A stretch of 17,339 nt of DNA from Candidatus Blautia equi. GTDB taxonomy: Bacteria; Bacillota; Clostridia; Lachnospirales; Lachnospiraceae. How positions within the stretch are numbered: the first letter of the stretch is position 1; every line of letters starts with the position of its first letter. Below are positions 7,188 to 15,068 of the stretch, piece after piece. Location of the stretch: the NCBI GenBank assembly GCA_018064695.1, contig JAGHUU010000019.1, positions 1-17,339 of the forward strand, in the 5' to 3' direction. The notes below the pieces were generated by a model. That model saw nothing but the letters and a program-made list of their open reading frames with translations. It had not been told where the DNA came from and searched no databases. The translations under genes and the position numbers were made by a program.

Positions 7188-7604
7188 TCAAAGCTCCTCG
7201 AGATCGATGACACGAAAGCCGTGTTTCATGACCTGCTCCGCAAAAATGCCCTGCCCCGGAATCTTTCTTCTGGAAAAAGTACCGTCGTAGATCTCCCGGC
7301 AGCCGCAGCTTGGGCTTCTGGACTGCAGAACCACCACATCCGGCTTTTCCCGCAGGGCAATATCCAGCGCAATAGCAGCGCCTTTCCGGAATTCCGCGTC
7401 CACGATCTGCCCTTCCCGGTTGGTCACCACACCTTTTACGATCTCCGATGGGATGCGGGGAGTGGGCAGGCCGCCCAGACACTCCGGGCACACCGGGATC
7501 ACCTCGTGTCCCTGGATGAATGCAGCCACTTTTTCACTGTAATTGTTTCCGCCGTTGTACTTGCAGTTTTCTCCAAGCAGGCAGGCACTGACCATGATCT
7601 TCAT
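7188..7604 (-). CDS. DUF523 family protein, possibly a TudS-like [4Fe-4S] thiouracil desulfidase
   Basis: A small 138-residue cytoplasmic protein of the DUF523 family. Characteristic blocks are MVSACLLGENCKYNGG at the N-terminus, VIPVCPECLGGLPTPR (35-50), and SRSPSCGCREIYDG (96-108). Cysteines at 8, 14, 39, 42, 100 and 102 include the three positions expected to hold a [4Fe-4S] cluster in characterised TudS members, which remove sulfur from thiouracil or thiouridine monophosphate. That role here is a transfer from the family. It lies between the MBL gene (96 bases upstream) and the oxidoreductase, all on the minus strand. The ribosome site is weak: only AAGG some distance from the ATG. Confidence 0.85.
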   Translation of the reverse strand: MKIMVSACLLGENCKYNGGNNYSEKVAAFIQGHEVIPVCPECLGGLPTPRIPSEIVKGVVTNREGQIVDAEFRKGAAIALDIALREKPDVVVLQSRSPSCGCREIYDGTFSRRKIPGQGIFAEQVMKHGFRVIDLEEL

Positions 7605-7624
7605 ATCTTATTTATACCTTATCT

Positions 7625-7634
7625 TTCCCGGGAA
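7625..7634. promoter_or_regulatory. Palindrome TTCCCGGGAA upstream of the DUF523 gene
   Basis: A 10-bp palindrome lies 20-30 bases before the DUF523 start codon. It has the same core as the one in the livJ leader at 4093-4104. It may be a shared operator, but two occurrences do not prove it. Confidence 0.25.
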
Positions 7635-7700
7635 TTCTCACCGCATTTTATGCTTCTGCCGCCAATGTGTTATATGGGATTTCAAAAGGGGCAGAGCCCA

Positions 7701-8480
7701 TCAGGCGTTGTAGACGATTCCGCTGTCCTTTGATGAGAAACGTTTGGAACGGTCCGCATAGAATGGGTGGTAGGTGGCATGGGCATGGCCGTCGAAGTAG
7801 GTGTAAGGGGTATCTTTGGAATTGTCTCCGGCTTCGATCTCCTTCATTCCCTCGATGAGATAACCAATGAGGGAGATGTCGTCAAAGTCACCTGCATGTC
7901 CGTGGAGAATATATTCTGCCTCATCCATCAGAAAACGCAGTCTCTCCAGATTTTTTCTGCATTCCGCCATAGGCAGGCAGCCCTCCAGCTGCAGCCAGAG
8001 GTGATGGTTGATGGCATCGCCTGTAAAGAGCACCTTTTCCTCCGGGCAGAGCAATACGATGCCGCCCGGGGTATGGCCTGGAAGATCGTAGACCTTCAGG
8101 GTCTTTCCTCCAAGATCAATGACGTCCCCTTCCTGAATGGCTTCAAAAGGAGGAATGGTCAGGCCCTCTTTCTTAATGATCGCCTGAAACTCCGGATCGT
8201 TTAAGAACATGTCGGCCAGCTTAAGGTCTGCCGGGTGAAGGAATGCCTTATCAAAATAAATATTGCCGAAGATATGATCCGGATGACCGTGGGTATTCAC
8301 AACCACAACAGGCTTATCCGTGAGGGAAGCCGTGGCCTTTGCAAGGTCATTGTATCCGTTCATGGTGTCGATGAGGCAGGCTTTTTCTTCGCCCACCAGC
8401 AGGTATCCGGTAGCCTCTCCCGCTTCATCCAGAAGGAACAGGCCCTCTCTTAATTTTTTAATTCTGAGTTCTTTCTCCAT
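7701..8480 (-). CDS. MBL-fold metallo-hydrolase
   Basis: A 259-residue metallo-beta-lactamase-fold hydrolase with a complete set of metal ligands: THGHPDH at 63-69 (H64, H66, D68, H69), H136 in LPGHTPGG, D155 in LFTGDAIN, and H195 in ILHGHAGD. This set fits the glyoxalase II-like or lactonase-like branch with a binuclear zinc or iron site. The substrate is not predictable; an acyl ester or thioester of a small metabolite is likely. The ATG at 8480 has GGAGGTG just upstream and a promoter at 8531-8559. It probably heads a minus-strand group with the DUF523 and oxidoreductase genes (gaps of 96 and 80 bases). A weak GGGC-TCT-GCCC hairpin follows its stop. Confidence 0.9.
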   Translation of the reverse strand: MEKELRIKKLREGLFLLDEAGEATGYLLVGEEKACLIDTMNGYNDLAKATASLTDKPVVVVNTHGHPDHIFGNIYFDKAFLHPADLKLADMFLNDPEFQAIIKKEGLTIPPFEAIQEGDVIDLGGKTLKVYDLPGHTPGGIVLLCPEEKVLFTGDAINHHLWLQLEGCLPMAECRKNLERLRFLMDEAEYILHGHAGDFDDISLIGYLIEGMKEIEAGDNSKDTPYTYFDGHAHATYHPFYADRSKRFSSKDSGIVYNA

Positions 8481-8530
8481 ATGGCACCTCCGTTTTCATA
8501 GCGTTCTGAATTAGAAACTGATACGTTTTC

Positions 8531-8559
8531 ACAATATCACGATTGTCCTCCGTTGTCAA
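8531..8559 (-). promoter_or_regulatory. Promoter of the MBL-fold gene
   Basis: On the minus strand TTGACA (8559-8554) is a perfect -35 box, followed by a 17-base spacer and TATTGT (8536-8531). The distance to the start codon at 8480 is normal. Confidence 0.65.
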
Positions 8560-8576
8560 AAAAGGCGAGCTCTTCA

Positions 8577-8605
8577 TTGTAAACCACCTCACTCTGTGCT
8601 ACTAT
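8577..8605 (+). promoter_or_regulatory. Promoter of the PPK2 operon
   Basis: TTGTAA (8577-8582), 17 bases, then an extended -10 TGCTACTAT (TACTAT at 8600-8605). It points away from the MBL promoter, with the two -35 boxes 17 bases apart. The start codon at 8678 lies about 65 bases past the expected start point, which argues against the longer ORF beginning at 8543. Confidence 0.5.
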
Positions 8606-8677
8606 AAATCCATGTCACATTTCACCGGCAGAGTCCGGAAGATCTATAAAGAACCGTTTAAAGGAGGTTACCTGAAT

Positions 8678-9550
8678 ATGAGTTTAAAGACATATAAAGT
8701 AGACGGAAGCAAAAAGTTTTCCCTCTCCAAGCTTCCAACCGACAGCAAAAAAGATAAAGTAGATAAAGAAGAGATCCTTCGTAAGACCGAGGAGAATCAG
8801 CAGAAGATCTCCGAGCTTCAGGAGCGTCTCTACGCAGAGGGCAAGGAGGGACTTATCATTGTCCTTCAGGCCATCGACGCAGCGGGCAAGGACAGCACCA
8901 TCAAGCATGTTATGTCCGGCATCAATCCGCAGGGCGTGGACGTAGTGAGCTTCAAGACCCCAACCAGCGAGGAGCTGGCTCACGATTTCCTCTGGCGTGT
9001 AAACAAACATCTGCCTCTTCGCGGAAAGATCGCCATCTTCAACCGCTCTTACTATGAGGATGTTCTGGTAGTGCAGGTGCATGATATGAACAAGGGCTAC
9101 CATATGGCGGACCGTGTTATTGGACAGGATAAAGACGTTTTCTTCAAAAAACGCTACAAACACATCCGCGACTACGAGGAGTACCTTTTCGACAACAGCT
9201 ACCGCATTGTAAAGATCTTCCTTAACGTTTCCAAAGAGGAGCAGAAGAACCGCTTCCTGGAGCGTATCGATGTGCCTGAGAAAAACTGGAAATTCTCCGC
9301 AGGGGATCTGAAGGAGCGCGCTCTCTGGGATACCTATCATGAGGTATATGAGGATGTGATCAACGAGACCGCCTCCAGGGAGAGCCCATGGTATGTGCTT
9401 CCTGCAGACCAGAAATGGTACACCCGTTACCTGGTTTCCCAGATCATCAGAAAGACTCTGGAGAAGATCGACCCTCAGTATCCGGACATGCCGGAGGAGG
9501 AAAAAGCCATCCTTGCCGACTGCAGAAGACAGCTGATGGAAGAAGAATAA
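8678..9550 (+). CDS. ppk2: Polyphosphate kinase 2 family protein (polyphosphate:nucleotide phosphotransferase)
   Basis: A 290-residue cytoplasmic kinase of the PPK2 family, which transfers phosphate from polyphosphate to nucleotides such as AMP or ADP. The P-loop AIDAAGKDSTIKHVMSG lies at 65-81 and is followed by INPQGVDVVSFK. The Walker B region IFNRSYYEDVL lies at 120-130, and the lid segment RFLERIDVPEKNWKFSAGDLKER follows at about 190-215. The GKD form with HVMSGxNPQG is typical of class III-like members, many of which act on AMP and ADP; that assignment is inferred. The start is the ATG at 8678 with AAAGGAGG upstream. It is the first gene of an operon with an unknown protein (22-base gap) and a HAD hydrolase. 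Confidence 0.92.
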   Translation: MSLKTYKVDGSKKFSLSKLPTDSKKDKVDKEEILRKTEENQQKISELQERLYAEGKEGLIIVLQAIDAAGKDSTIKHVMSGINPQGVDVVSFKTPTSEELAHDFLWRVNKHLPLRGKIAIFNRSYYEDVLVVQVHDMNKGYHMADRVIGQDKDVFFKKRYKHIRDYEEYLFDNSYRIVKIFLNVSKEEQKNRFLERIDVPEKNWKFSAGDLKERALWDTYHEVYEDVINETASRESPWYVLPADQKWYTRYLVSQIIRKTLEKIDPQYPDMPEEEKAILADCRRQLMEEE

Positions 9551-9572
9551 ACAGACAGATTAGGAGTATTTT

Positions 9573-10199
9573 ATGTGCCAGCTTAGTGCAGACTTTTCAG
9601 CATATTATGATGAACTGGAATATGAAGAGAGAAAAGAGATCTTTGAGCGCCTCTTAAAAGAAGTGCCGGATGATGGCTTCCATGCCTTTCGAAGAGAAGT
9701 GCATGAGATGCGCTATCCAAAGCCAAAGAGAGCAGGCAGCCCCCAGATCGACCGCTTTCTTATGAATATCGTATATTTCCCGGGGCTTTACATGAAGAAG
9801 ATCTCCCTGTTTTCCAGACCGGACAGGGAAATCAAAAGGATCTGTAAGGAGCTCGGACTTGACAGGGCGGACAGCTATTCCGAAGAGCAGAAGGAGATCC
9901 TCTACGGGGAATTCTATAACGCCGCTGCCCTCTATTTTGACACCTGCAGGGATGCGGGATACGGAAGAAAGCTCTTTGGCATGGTAATGCCGGGCGCAGG
10001 CGACAAAAATATGCAGATCTGCAGCGAGGCCTGGATCGCCTCCACCGGAATCCCAATGATGGGCGGCGTGGAGAAGGAGATGGCAGTCTTCAGTGAGGCA
10101 GTAAAAAATGCCTATTTTGCCTTTGACCGCAAGGCAGAGCGCCTGTTTAACGAGTACGATGCACAGCAGAAACAGCGCATGAACGGAAAAAGAGGATGA
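9573..10199 (+). CDS. Conserved-looking protein of unknown function between ppk2 and a HAD gene
   Basis: A 208-residue protein that I do not recognise with confidence; it may belong to one of the Lachnospiraceae-specific DUF families (possibly DUF6553). It has no signal peptide or clear membrane span. The N-terminal 50 residues are acidic and helical (YYDELEYEERKEIFERLLKE), followed by a basic stretch RREVHEMRYPKPKRAG. The middle has a hydrophobic FLMNIVYFPGLYMKKI. The C-terminal half is likely helical, with GKLFGMVMPGAGDKN-type loops and a lysine/glutamine-rich tail. AGGAG lies upstream of its ATG. It is 22 bases after ppk2 and 4 bases before the HAD gene, so it is almost certainly translated with them. 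The context suggests a link to polyphosphate or nucleotide metabolism, without proof. Confidence 0.8.
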   Translation: MCQLSADFSAYYDELEYEERKEIFERLLKEVPDDGFHAFRREVHEMRYPKPKRAGSPQIDRFLMNIVYFPGLYMKKISLFSRPDREIKRICKELGLDRADSYSEEQKEILYGEFYNAAALYFDTCRDAGYGRKLFGMVMPGAGDKNMQICSEAWIASTGIPMMGGVEKEMAVFSEAVKNAYFAFDRKAERLFNEYDAQQKQRMNGKRG

Positions 10200-10203
10200 G
10201 CCG

Positions 10204-10854
10204 ATGAAAAAGGGAGCAATATTTGACCAGGACGGGCTGATGTTTGATACGGAAGCCATCTATATGGAAGGCTGGATCGCGGTGGCAGAGGAACTTGGGA
10301 TCGTGATCCCGGAAGGGTACTTTGCCGGTGTGCGCGGTGCCAGCGGGGAGAATCTTATCAAAGCCGTAAACCGTTTTCTGCCGGATGTGGATGCAAAGGA
10401 CTATATTGACAGAGTTTTTGACTATGCCCATACAGCCCAGGATACCAGACTGCCGGAAAAACCGGGACTCCACGAGATCCTTTCGTTTTTTAAAAGCAAT
10501 GGTGTAAAGATGGCCGTGGCCAGCAGCACAAAGAGGAGCCGTGTGGAGAAGAACCTGAAAAAGAGCGGCATCGATCAGTATTTTGAGGTGCTTGTGACAG
10601 GGGACGAGGTGACGGAGGGAAAACCGGATCCGGAGATCTTCCTCACCGCAGCTGCTAAGATCGGCCTTGATCCAACGGACTGTTATGTGTTTGAGGACAG
10701 CTATAACGGCGTCCGTGCGGGACACCGCGCCGGCTGCTGTACCGTTATGGTGCCGGACCTTATAGGACCGGACGAGGAGATGCTTCAGACGGCGGATCTC
10801 TGCTGCAAAGACCTGTTAGAAGTGGTGGATAGCATAAAAACTGGTAAAATCTGA
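10204..10854 (+). CDS. HAD family hydrolase, beta-phosphoglucomutase-like
   Basis: A 216-residue HAD-superfamily phosphatase or mutase of subfamily I. Motif I is FDQDGLMFDTE with nucleophile D8 and acid/base D10, and the helical cap domain covers about 16-85. Motif II is ASS near 106-108, motif III K140 in EGKPDPEIF, and motif IV VFEDSYNGVRAG with E164 and D165. The fold fits sugar-phosphate or nucleotide phosphatases and beta-phosphoglucomutase; the substrate is unknown. It starts 4 bases after the unknown gene (GAGGA in the end of that gene serves as the ribosome site). No strong terminator follows. The next 200 bases before chvE are A/T-rich with a CCAGC-GTGT-GCTGG hairpin at 11009-11022 and only a weak TATGAT -10 candidate at 10992. 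Confidence 0.92.
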   Translation: MKKGAIFDQDGLMFDTEAIYMEGWIAVAEELGIVIPEGYFAGVRGASGENLIKAVNRFLPDVDAKDYIDRVFDYAHTAQDTRLPEKPGLHEILSFFKSNGVKMAVASSTKRSRVEKNLKKSGIDQYFEVLVTGDEVTEGKPDPEIFLTAAAKIGLDPTDCYVFEDSYNGVRAGHRAGCCTVMVPDLIGPDEEMLQTADLCCKDLLEVVDSIKTGKI

Positions 10855-11008
10855 CAAAAAAATGCTAAGTATCAAAGAATAGTTAACTGATTTCATAAAA
10901 AAGTCCACCTGATAACCTGTATAAAAATTAACGAGGAATAATTCAAACTTAACACAAATGGAAATCTGTTTCGGAATATAGATGAATAAGGTATGATTGC
11001 TACAACTC

Positions 11009-11022
11009 CCAGCGTGTGCTGG
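11009..11022 (+). promoter_or_regulatory. Small hairpin in the chvE leader
   Basis: CCAGC and GCTGG pair around GTGT, about 33 bases before the chvE start codon and upstream of its ribosome site. It could be a regulatory leader element or an mRNA 5' stabiliser; nothing more can be said from sequence. Confidence 0.35.
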
Positions 11023-11054
11023 ACCGAAAAAATCTTATTCAGGAGGAATAAAAC

Positions 11055-12116
11055 ATGAACAAAAAGTTTCTTAGTGTAGCTCTTGCAGCAGCAGTAGCAG
11101 GCTCCCTTATGAGCGCATCTGCAGTTATGGCAGAAGGCGAGACCGTTGGTATTCTGATGCCTACCCAGTCTTCCGAGCGTTGGATCAACGACGGTGCTAA
11201 CATGAAAGCACAGCTCGAGGAGAAAGGCTACAATGTAGAGCTTCAGTATGCAGAGGATGATACCCAGATGCAGGTTAACCAGCTCGAGACCTTCATTGGT
11301 AAAGGTGTTGACTGTCTGGTTATCGCAGCTATCGACTCCGGCGTACTTGTAAACGCTGAGGCTCAGGCTAAAGAGAACAACATCCCGATCATCGCTTACG
11401 ACCGTCTGCTTATGGACACCGACGCTGTTTCCTACTATGCAACCTTCGATAACAAAGGTGTTGGAACCGCTATCGGCGAGTACATCAAAGCTGCTAAAGA
11501 TCTTGACAACGCAGCAGAGCCAATGACCATCGAGTTCTTCATGGGCTCTCCAGATGACAACAACGCTCATATGCTTTACGCAGGTGCTATGGAAGTTCTT
11601 CAGCCATACCTTGACAACGGCACACTGGTTTGCAAATCCGGAAGAACCTCTTTCGATGATACCTGTATCCTTCGTTGGAGCCAGGAGACCGCTCAGCAGA
11701 ACTGTGAGAACATTCTGACCGCTTTCTATGCTGATGAGGATCTTGATATCTGCTGTACCGCATTTGATGGTTTCGCTTACGGATGTAAAGCAGCTCTTGA
11801 GGGCGCTGGATACACCGAGGAGAACTGGCCACTCATCACCGGACAGGATGCTGAGCTTATGGCTACCAAGAACATCATCGCTGGAAAACAGACCATGTCT
11901 ATCTACAAAGACACCCGTCTCCTTGCTTCCAAGGCTGTAACCATGGTTGATGCAGTTCTTCAGGGATCCGAGCCAGAGATCAACGATACCGAGCAGTACA
12001 ACAACGGCGTGATCGTAGTTCCTTCTTATCTGTGTACTCCACAGCCAGTTGATGTTGACAACTACTATGAGTACCTCATCGAGGGCGGCTACTATACCGA
12101 GGATCAGCTTCAGTAA
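11055..12116 (+). CDS. chvE: Multiple-monosaccharide ABC transporter substrate-binding protein, ChvE-like
   Basis: A 353-residue sugar receptor of the periplasmic-binding type I (ribose/galactose/ChvE) class. The N-terminus is a signal peptide, MNKKF plus an Ala-rich core, ending AVMA before EGETVGILMP. The mature domain shows TQSSERWINDGANMKAQLEEKGY, DCLVIAAIDSGVLVNA and NNIPIIAYDRLLMDTD, all typical of ChvE, with the sugar-contacting GQDAE motif late in the protein. As with the LivJ protein in this window, no lipobox cysteine is present. AGGAGG precedes the ATG. It is the first gene of the chvE-mmsA-mmsB operon and is followed by a terminator-like hairpin. Likely substrates are monosaccharides such as galactose, arabinose, glucose or xylose; this is a family-level inference. 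Confidence 0.93.
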   Translation: MNKKFLSVALAAAVAGSLMSASAVMAEGETVGILMPTQSSERWINDGANMKAQLEEKGYNVELQYAEDDTQMQVNQLETFIGKGVDCLVIAAIDSGVLVNAEAQAKENNIPIIAYDRLLMDTDAVSYYATFDNKGVGTAIGEYIKAAKDLDNAAEPMTIEFFMGSPDDNNAHMLYAGAMEVLQPYLDNGTLVCKSGRTSFDDTCILRWSQETAQQNCENILTAFYADEDLDICCTAFDGFAYGCKAALEGAGYTEENWPLITGQDAELMATKNIIAGKQTMSIYKDTRLLASKAVTMVDAVLQGSEPEINDTEQYNNGVIVVPSYLCTPQPVDVDNYYEYLIEGGYYTEDQLQ

Positions 12117-12150
12117 GAAGCAGTTCTGAAAGTGAACATGTAATTAATGT

Positions 12151-12182
12151 GAGGCGGCGGATATTCCGCCGTCTCATTTTTT
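12151..12182 (+). terminator. Terminator-like hairpin between chvE and mmsA
   Basis: An 11-bp stem (12151-12161 with 12165-12175, one G-T pair) with a TAT loop is followed by ATTTTTT (T run 12177-12182). This is a good intrinsic terminator placed inside the operon, 34 bases after the chvE stop and 44 before mmsA. No separate promoter is obvious before mmsA, so partial read-through is likely, keeping the binding protein in excess. Confidence 0.8.
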
Positions 12183-12226
12183 GAGCAACAGAGCAGTAAG
12201 AGAATAAAGAAAAGGAGCAAAAAAGC

Positions 12227-13786
12227 ATGTCTGATATTATTCTGGAAATGAAGCATATTACGAAGGCTTTTTCAGGCGTGAAGGCTCTTGACGATGTAAA
12301 TTTACAGGTAAAAAAAGGTGAGATCCACGCACTCTGCGGTGAGAACGGTGCCGGTAAATCCACACTGATGAACGTTCTCTCCGGCGTATATCCATTCGGA
12401 ACCTACGATGGCGACATCGTATACAACGGTGAGACCTGTAAATTCCACAAGATCAAGGACAGTGAGCAGAAAGGTATCGTAATCATTCATCAGGAGCTGG
12501 CACTCAGCCCATATCTTTCTATCGCTGAGAACGTGTTCATGGGCAATGAGCAGCTTGCTTTCAAGGGCGTTATTGACTGGAACAAGACCCGTGGCCGTGC
12601 TAAGGAAGCCCTGGCCCATGTAGGTCTGGAAAACGAGAACTTAAATGCACCGGTAAATACTCTTGGTGTAGGTAAACAGCAGCTGATCGAGATCGCAAAA
12701 GCGATGGCAAAGGACGTAAAACTTCTGATTCTCGATGAGCCTACCGCAGCGCTGAACGACGAAGAATCCGCACAGCTTCTGGATATCATGCTGGATCTGA
12801 AGAAGAAGGGCGTTACCTGTATTATTATTTCCCATAAGCTGAATGAGATCAGCTATGTAGCTGATTCCATCACCATCATCCGTGACGGACATACTATTGA
12901 GACCCTGAAGAAGGGCGTGGATGAACTTTCCGAGGACCGTATCATCAAGGGAATGGTTGGACGTGAGATGAGCAACCGTTATCCGGTTCGCGAGAACTGC
13001 CCGATCGGTGATGTGATCATGGAGGTTAAGAACTGGAACGCATATCATCCTGAGATCGCAGACAAACAGATCCTGAAGGACATTAATATCAAGGTTCGTG
13101 CAGGTGAGGTAGTTGGTCTGGCAGGACTCATGGGTGCAGGCCGTACCGAGTTTGCCATGAGTTTATTCGGACATTCCTATGGACAGAAGATCTCCGGTCA
13201 GGTATTTATGCACGGCAAGGAGATCAGCACAAAAACTGTTAAGGATGCCATTAATAATAAGATCGCATATACTTCCGAGGATAGAAAGACCTACGGTCTG
13301 GTCCTGATCAACGATATCAAGACCAACATGACCATGGCAGCACTTCCTCAGTACTATGCAAAGGGACAGATTGTAGATTCCAGAAAAGAGAATCTGGATT
13401 CCGAGGCATATAAGAAGAGAATTAATGTAAAAGCTACATCTATTGAGCAGACTGTAGGATCTCTGTCCGGTGGTAACCAGCAGAAGGTCGTTCTTGCAAA
13501 ATGGATGATGACTCAGCCGGATGTCCTGATCCTGGATGAGCCTACCCGTGGTATTGACGTTGGAGCCAAGTACGAGATCTACTGTGCAATTAATGAGATG
13601 GCACGTGAAGGCAAGGCTATCATCGTTATTTCTTCTGAGATGCAGGAGATCATCGGTACCTGTGACCGTACCTACGTTATCAATGAGGGTATGATCGCCG
13701 GTGAGCTCTCTAAAGAAGAGATGACTCAGGAGAACATCATGAAATGCATTATGGATAATAATAATGCGAAAGGAGAACGCAAATAA
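12227..13786 (+). CDS. mmsA: Multiple-monosaccharide ABC transporter ATP-binding protein (double ATPase)
   Basis: A 519-residue fused ATPase with two ABC cassettes, the GguA/MmsA type that drives ChvE-dependent sugar uptake. Cassette 1: Walker A GENGAGKS 38-45, Q89, signature variant LGVGKQQ 156-162, Walker B LLILDEP 176-182, H213. Cassette 2: a degenerate Walker A LMGAGRTE at 311-318, where arginine replaces the catalytic lysine. This is normal for the sugar (CUT2) branch, which has one weak site. It is followed by EDRK 361-364, canonical LSGGNQQK 423-430 and Walker B LILDEP 444-449. An AAAGGAG site precedes the ATG. The stop overlaps the mmsB ATG by one base (TAATG), indicating coupled translation. 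Confidence 0.95.
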   Translation: MSDIILEMKHITKAFSGVKALDDVNLQVKKGEIHALCGENGAGKSTLMNVLSGVYPFGTYDGDIVYNGETCKFHKIKDSEQKGIVIIHQELALSPYLSIAENVFMGNEQLAFKGVIDWNKTRGRAKEALAHVGLENENLNAPVNTLGVGKQQLIEIAKAMAKDVKLLILDEPTAALNDEESAQLLDIMLDLKKKGVTCIIISHKLNEISYVADSITIIRDGHTIETLKKGVDELSEDRIIKGMVGREMSNRYPVRENCPIGDVIMEVKNWNAYHPEIADKQILKDINIKVRAGEVVGLAGLMGAGRTEFAMSLFGHSYGQKISGQVFMHGKEISTKTVKDAINNKIAYTSEDRKTYGLVLINDIKTNMTMAALPQYYAKGQIVDSRKENLDSEAYKKRINVKATSIEQTVGSLSGGNQQKVVLAKWMMTQPDVLILDEPTRGIDVGAKYEIYCAINEMAREGKAIIVISSEMQEIIGTCDRTYVINEGMIAGELSKEEMTQENIMKCIMDNNNAKGERK

Positions 13787-14982
13787 TGAACGAAAAAAAG
13801 AAATATGTCAGCCTTGACCTGAAATCCATGGGTATGATCGCTGCATTGGTAATCATCTTCCTTTTCTTTTCCTTTGTAACCAAAGGTGCCAACATGACAC
13901 CTATGAACATCAACAACCTGATCATGCAGAATGGTTACATCATCATTCTGGCAGCAGGTATGCTCCTCTGCGTACTGACCGGATACATTGACCTTGGTGT
14001 AGGTTCTGTCATCGCTCTTTCCGCAGCATGCGCAGGTATGCTGGTTATGGATAAAGGCGTAGCAGTTCCGATCGCATGGCTGGTAGCTGTACTGATCGGT
14101 CTTGCAACCGGTATTTTCGCTGGTTTCTTCATTGCATACCTGGATATCCCTCCATTCGTAGTAACTCTTGCTACCATGCTTATGGGCCGTGGTCTTACCT
14201 ACACCCTTCTGCAGGCAAGAACTGTTGGACCACTTCCAAGCAGCTTTACCGGTATCGGTGTTGCCTTCCTTCCAAACATCCGTGTTGGACAGGTCATTGA
14301 TGAGGCCGGAAAAGTGACCGTAAAAGGATACGACATGGTTTGTATCATCGTTGCAATCGTTGTTACTATCGCCCTCATTGTAGGAGAGATCAACAACATC
14401 AAAGTTAACAACAAATATGGTTTTGCAAATATTGTTCCATGGCAGATGATCACCAGAGATATCGTTATCATTGGTATCGTATGGTTCTTCTTCCTGAAAC
14501 TCAGCCAGTACAATGGTATTCCTGTACAGCTTCTGGTAATCGGAGCTATCGTAGCTATTTATCACTTTATCACCAGCAAAACTGTTGCAGGTCGTCAGAT
14601 CTATGCAATGGGTGGTAACGCCAAGGCAGCACGTCTTTCCGGTATCAATACCAAGAATGTTTTCTTCTGGGTATATGTAAACATGGGTGTTCTTGCTTCT
14701 ATCGCAGGTATCGTTCTTGCAGCCCGTCAGGGTGCTGCTAACCCTAAGATGGGTGATGGTATTGAGATGGATGCGATCGCTTCCTGCTACATCGGTGGTG
14801 CAGCTGCTTCCGGTGGTGTTGGTACCATCGTTGGTGCCGTTGTTGGAGCGCTGGTTATGGGTGTTCTGAATAATGGTATGATTATGTGTGGTATGTCTAC
14901 CGACCTTCAGAAGGTAGTTAAGGGTGCAGTTCTTTTGGGAGCTGTAGTTCTGGATGTTACTTCTAAGAAGAAGAAAGGTTGA
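13786..14982 (+). CDS. mmsB: Multiple-monosaccharide ABC transporter permease
   Basis: A 398-residue membrane protein of the GguB/MmsB sugar permease family (CUT2 branch). Multiple hydrophobic segments begin at about 14-32. Family hallmarks are GYIDLGVGSVIALSAACAGML near 60-80, IPPFVVTLATMLMGRGLTYTL near 120-145, AMGGNAKAARLSGINTKNVFF near 275-295 (the loop contacting the ATPase), and a glycine-rich GGAAASGGVGTIVGAVVGAL near the end. The tail is SKKKKG, a cytoplasmic positively charged end. AAAGGAG lies inside the end of mmsA. Downstream come hairpins and a T-run terminator. Confidence 0.95.
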   Translation: MNEKKKYVSLDLKSMGMIAALVIIFLFFSFVTKGANMTPMNINNLIMQNGYIIILAAGMLLCVLTGYIDLGVGSVIALSAACAGMLVMDKGVAVPIAWLVAVLIGLATGIFAGFFIAYLDIPPFVVTLATMLMGRGLTYTLLQARTVGPLPSSFTGIGVAFLPNIRVGQVIDEAGKVTVKGYDMVCIIVAIVVTIALIVGEINNIKVNNKYGFANIVPWQMITRDIVIIGIVWFFFLKLSQYNGIPVQLLVIGAIVAIYHFITSKTVAGRQIYAMGGNAKAARLSGINTKNVFFWVYVNMGVLASIAGIVLAARQGAANPKMGDGIEMDAIASCYIGGAAASGGVGTIVGAVVGALVMGVLNNGMIMCGMSTDLQKVVKGAVLLGAVVLDVTSKKKKG

Positions 14983-15026
14983 TTGATTTACAATTTGGTA
15001 AATTGAGGGGAAAACCAAAACCGCAA

Positions 15027-15047
15027 AGGGACCGGGCGCCGGTCCCT
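15027..15047. repeat. GC-rich perfect hairpin
   Basis: AGGGACCGG (15027-15035) pairs with CCGGTCCCT (15039-15047) around GCG. No T run follows, so it is not a standard terminator by itself. Its outer GGGAC/GTCCC arms resemble the GGGACAGG hairpins further right. Confidence 0.6.
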
Positions 15048-15068
15048 CTGCACTCCCTTCGCGCTAAT

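Noticed and set aside
8543..8677. N-terminal extension of PPK2 from an ATG at 8543
   Set aside because: It starts upstream of the proposed promoter and inside the divergent MBL promoter. The ATG at 8678 has AAAGGAGG and gives the normal family start.
10893..11570. A 225-residue minus-strand open frame over the chvE leader and 5' part
   Set aside because: It is antisense to chvE, has no ribosome site and contains implausible Cys/Val/Ser-rich sequence.
12227..13786. Defective second ATPase site in MmsA (Arg for Lys in Walker A)
   Set aside because: A degenerate second Walker A is normal for this branch of sugar ABC transporters, so it is not a sign of decay.
13726..15018. A 430-residue open frame on the minus strand, opposite mmsB
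   Set aside because: It is antisense to a clear permease gene. It has an odd Asn/Thr/His/Cys-rich composition, no ribosome site and no recognisable domain. It arises from the biased codons of mmsB.
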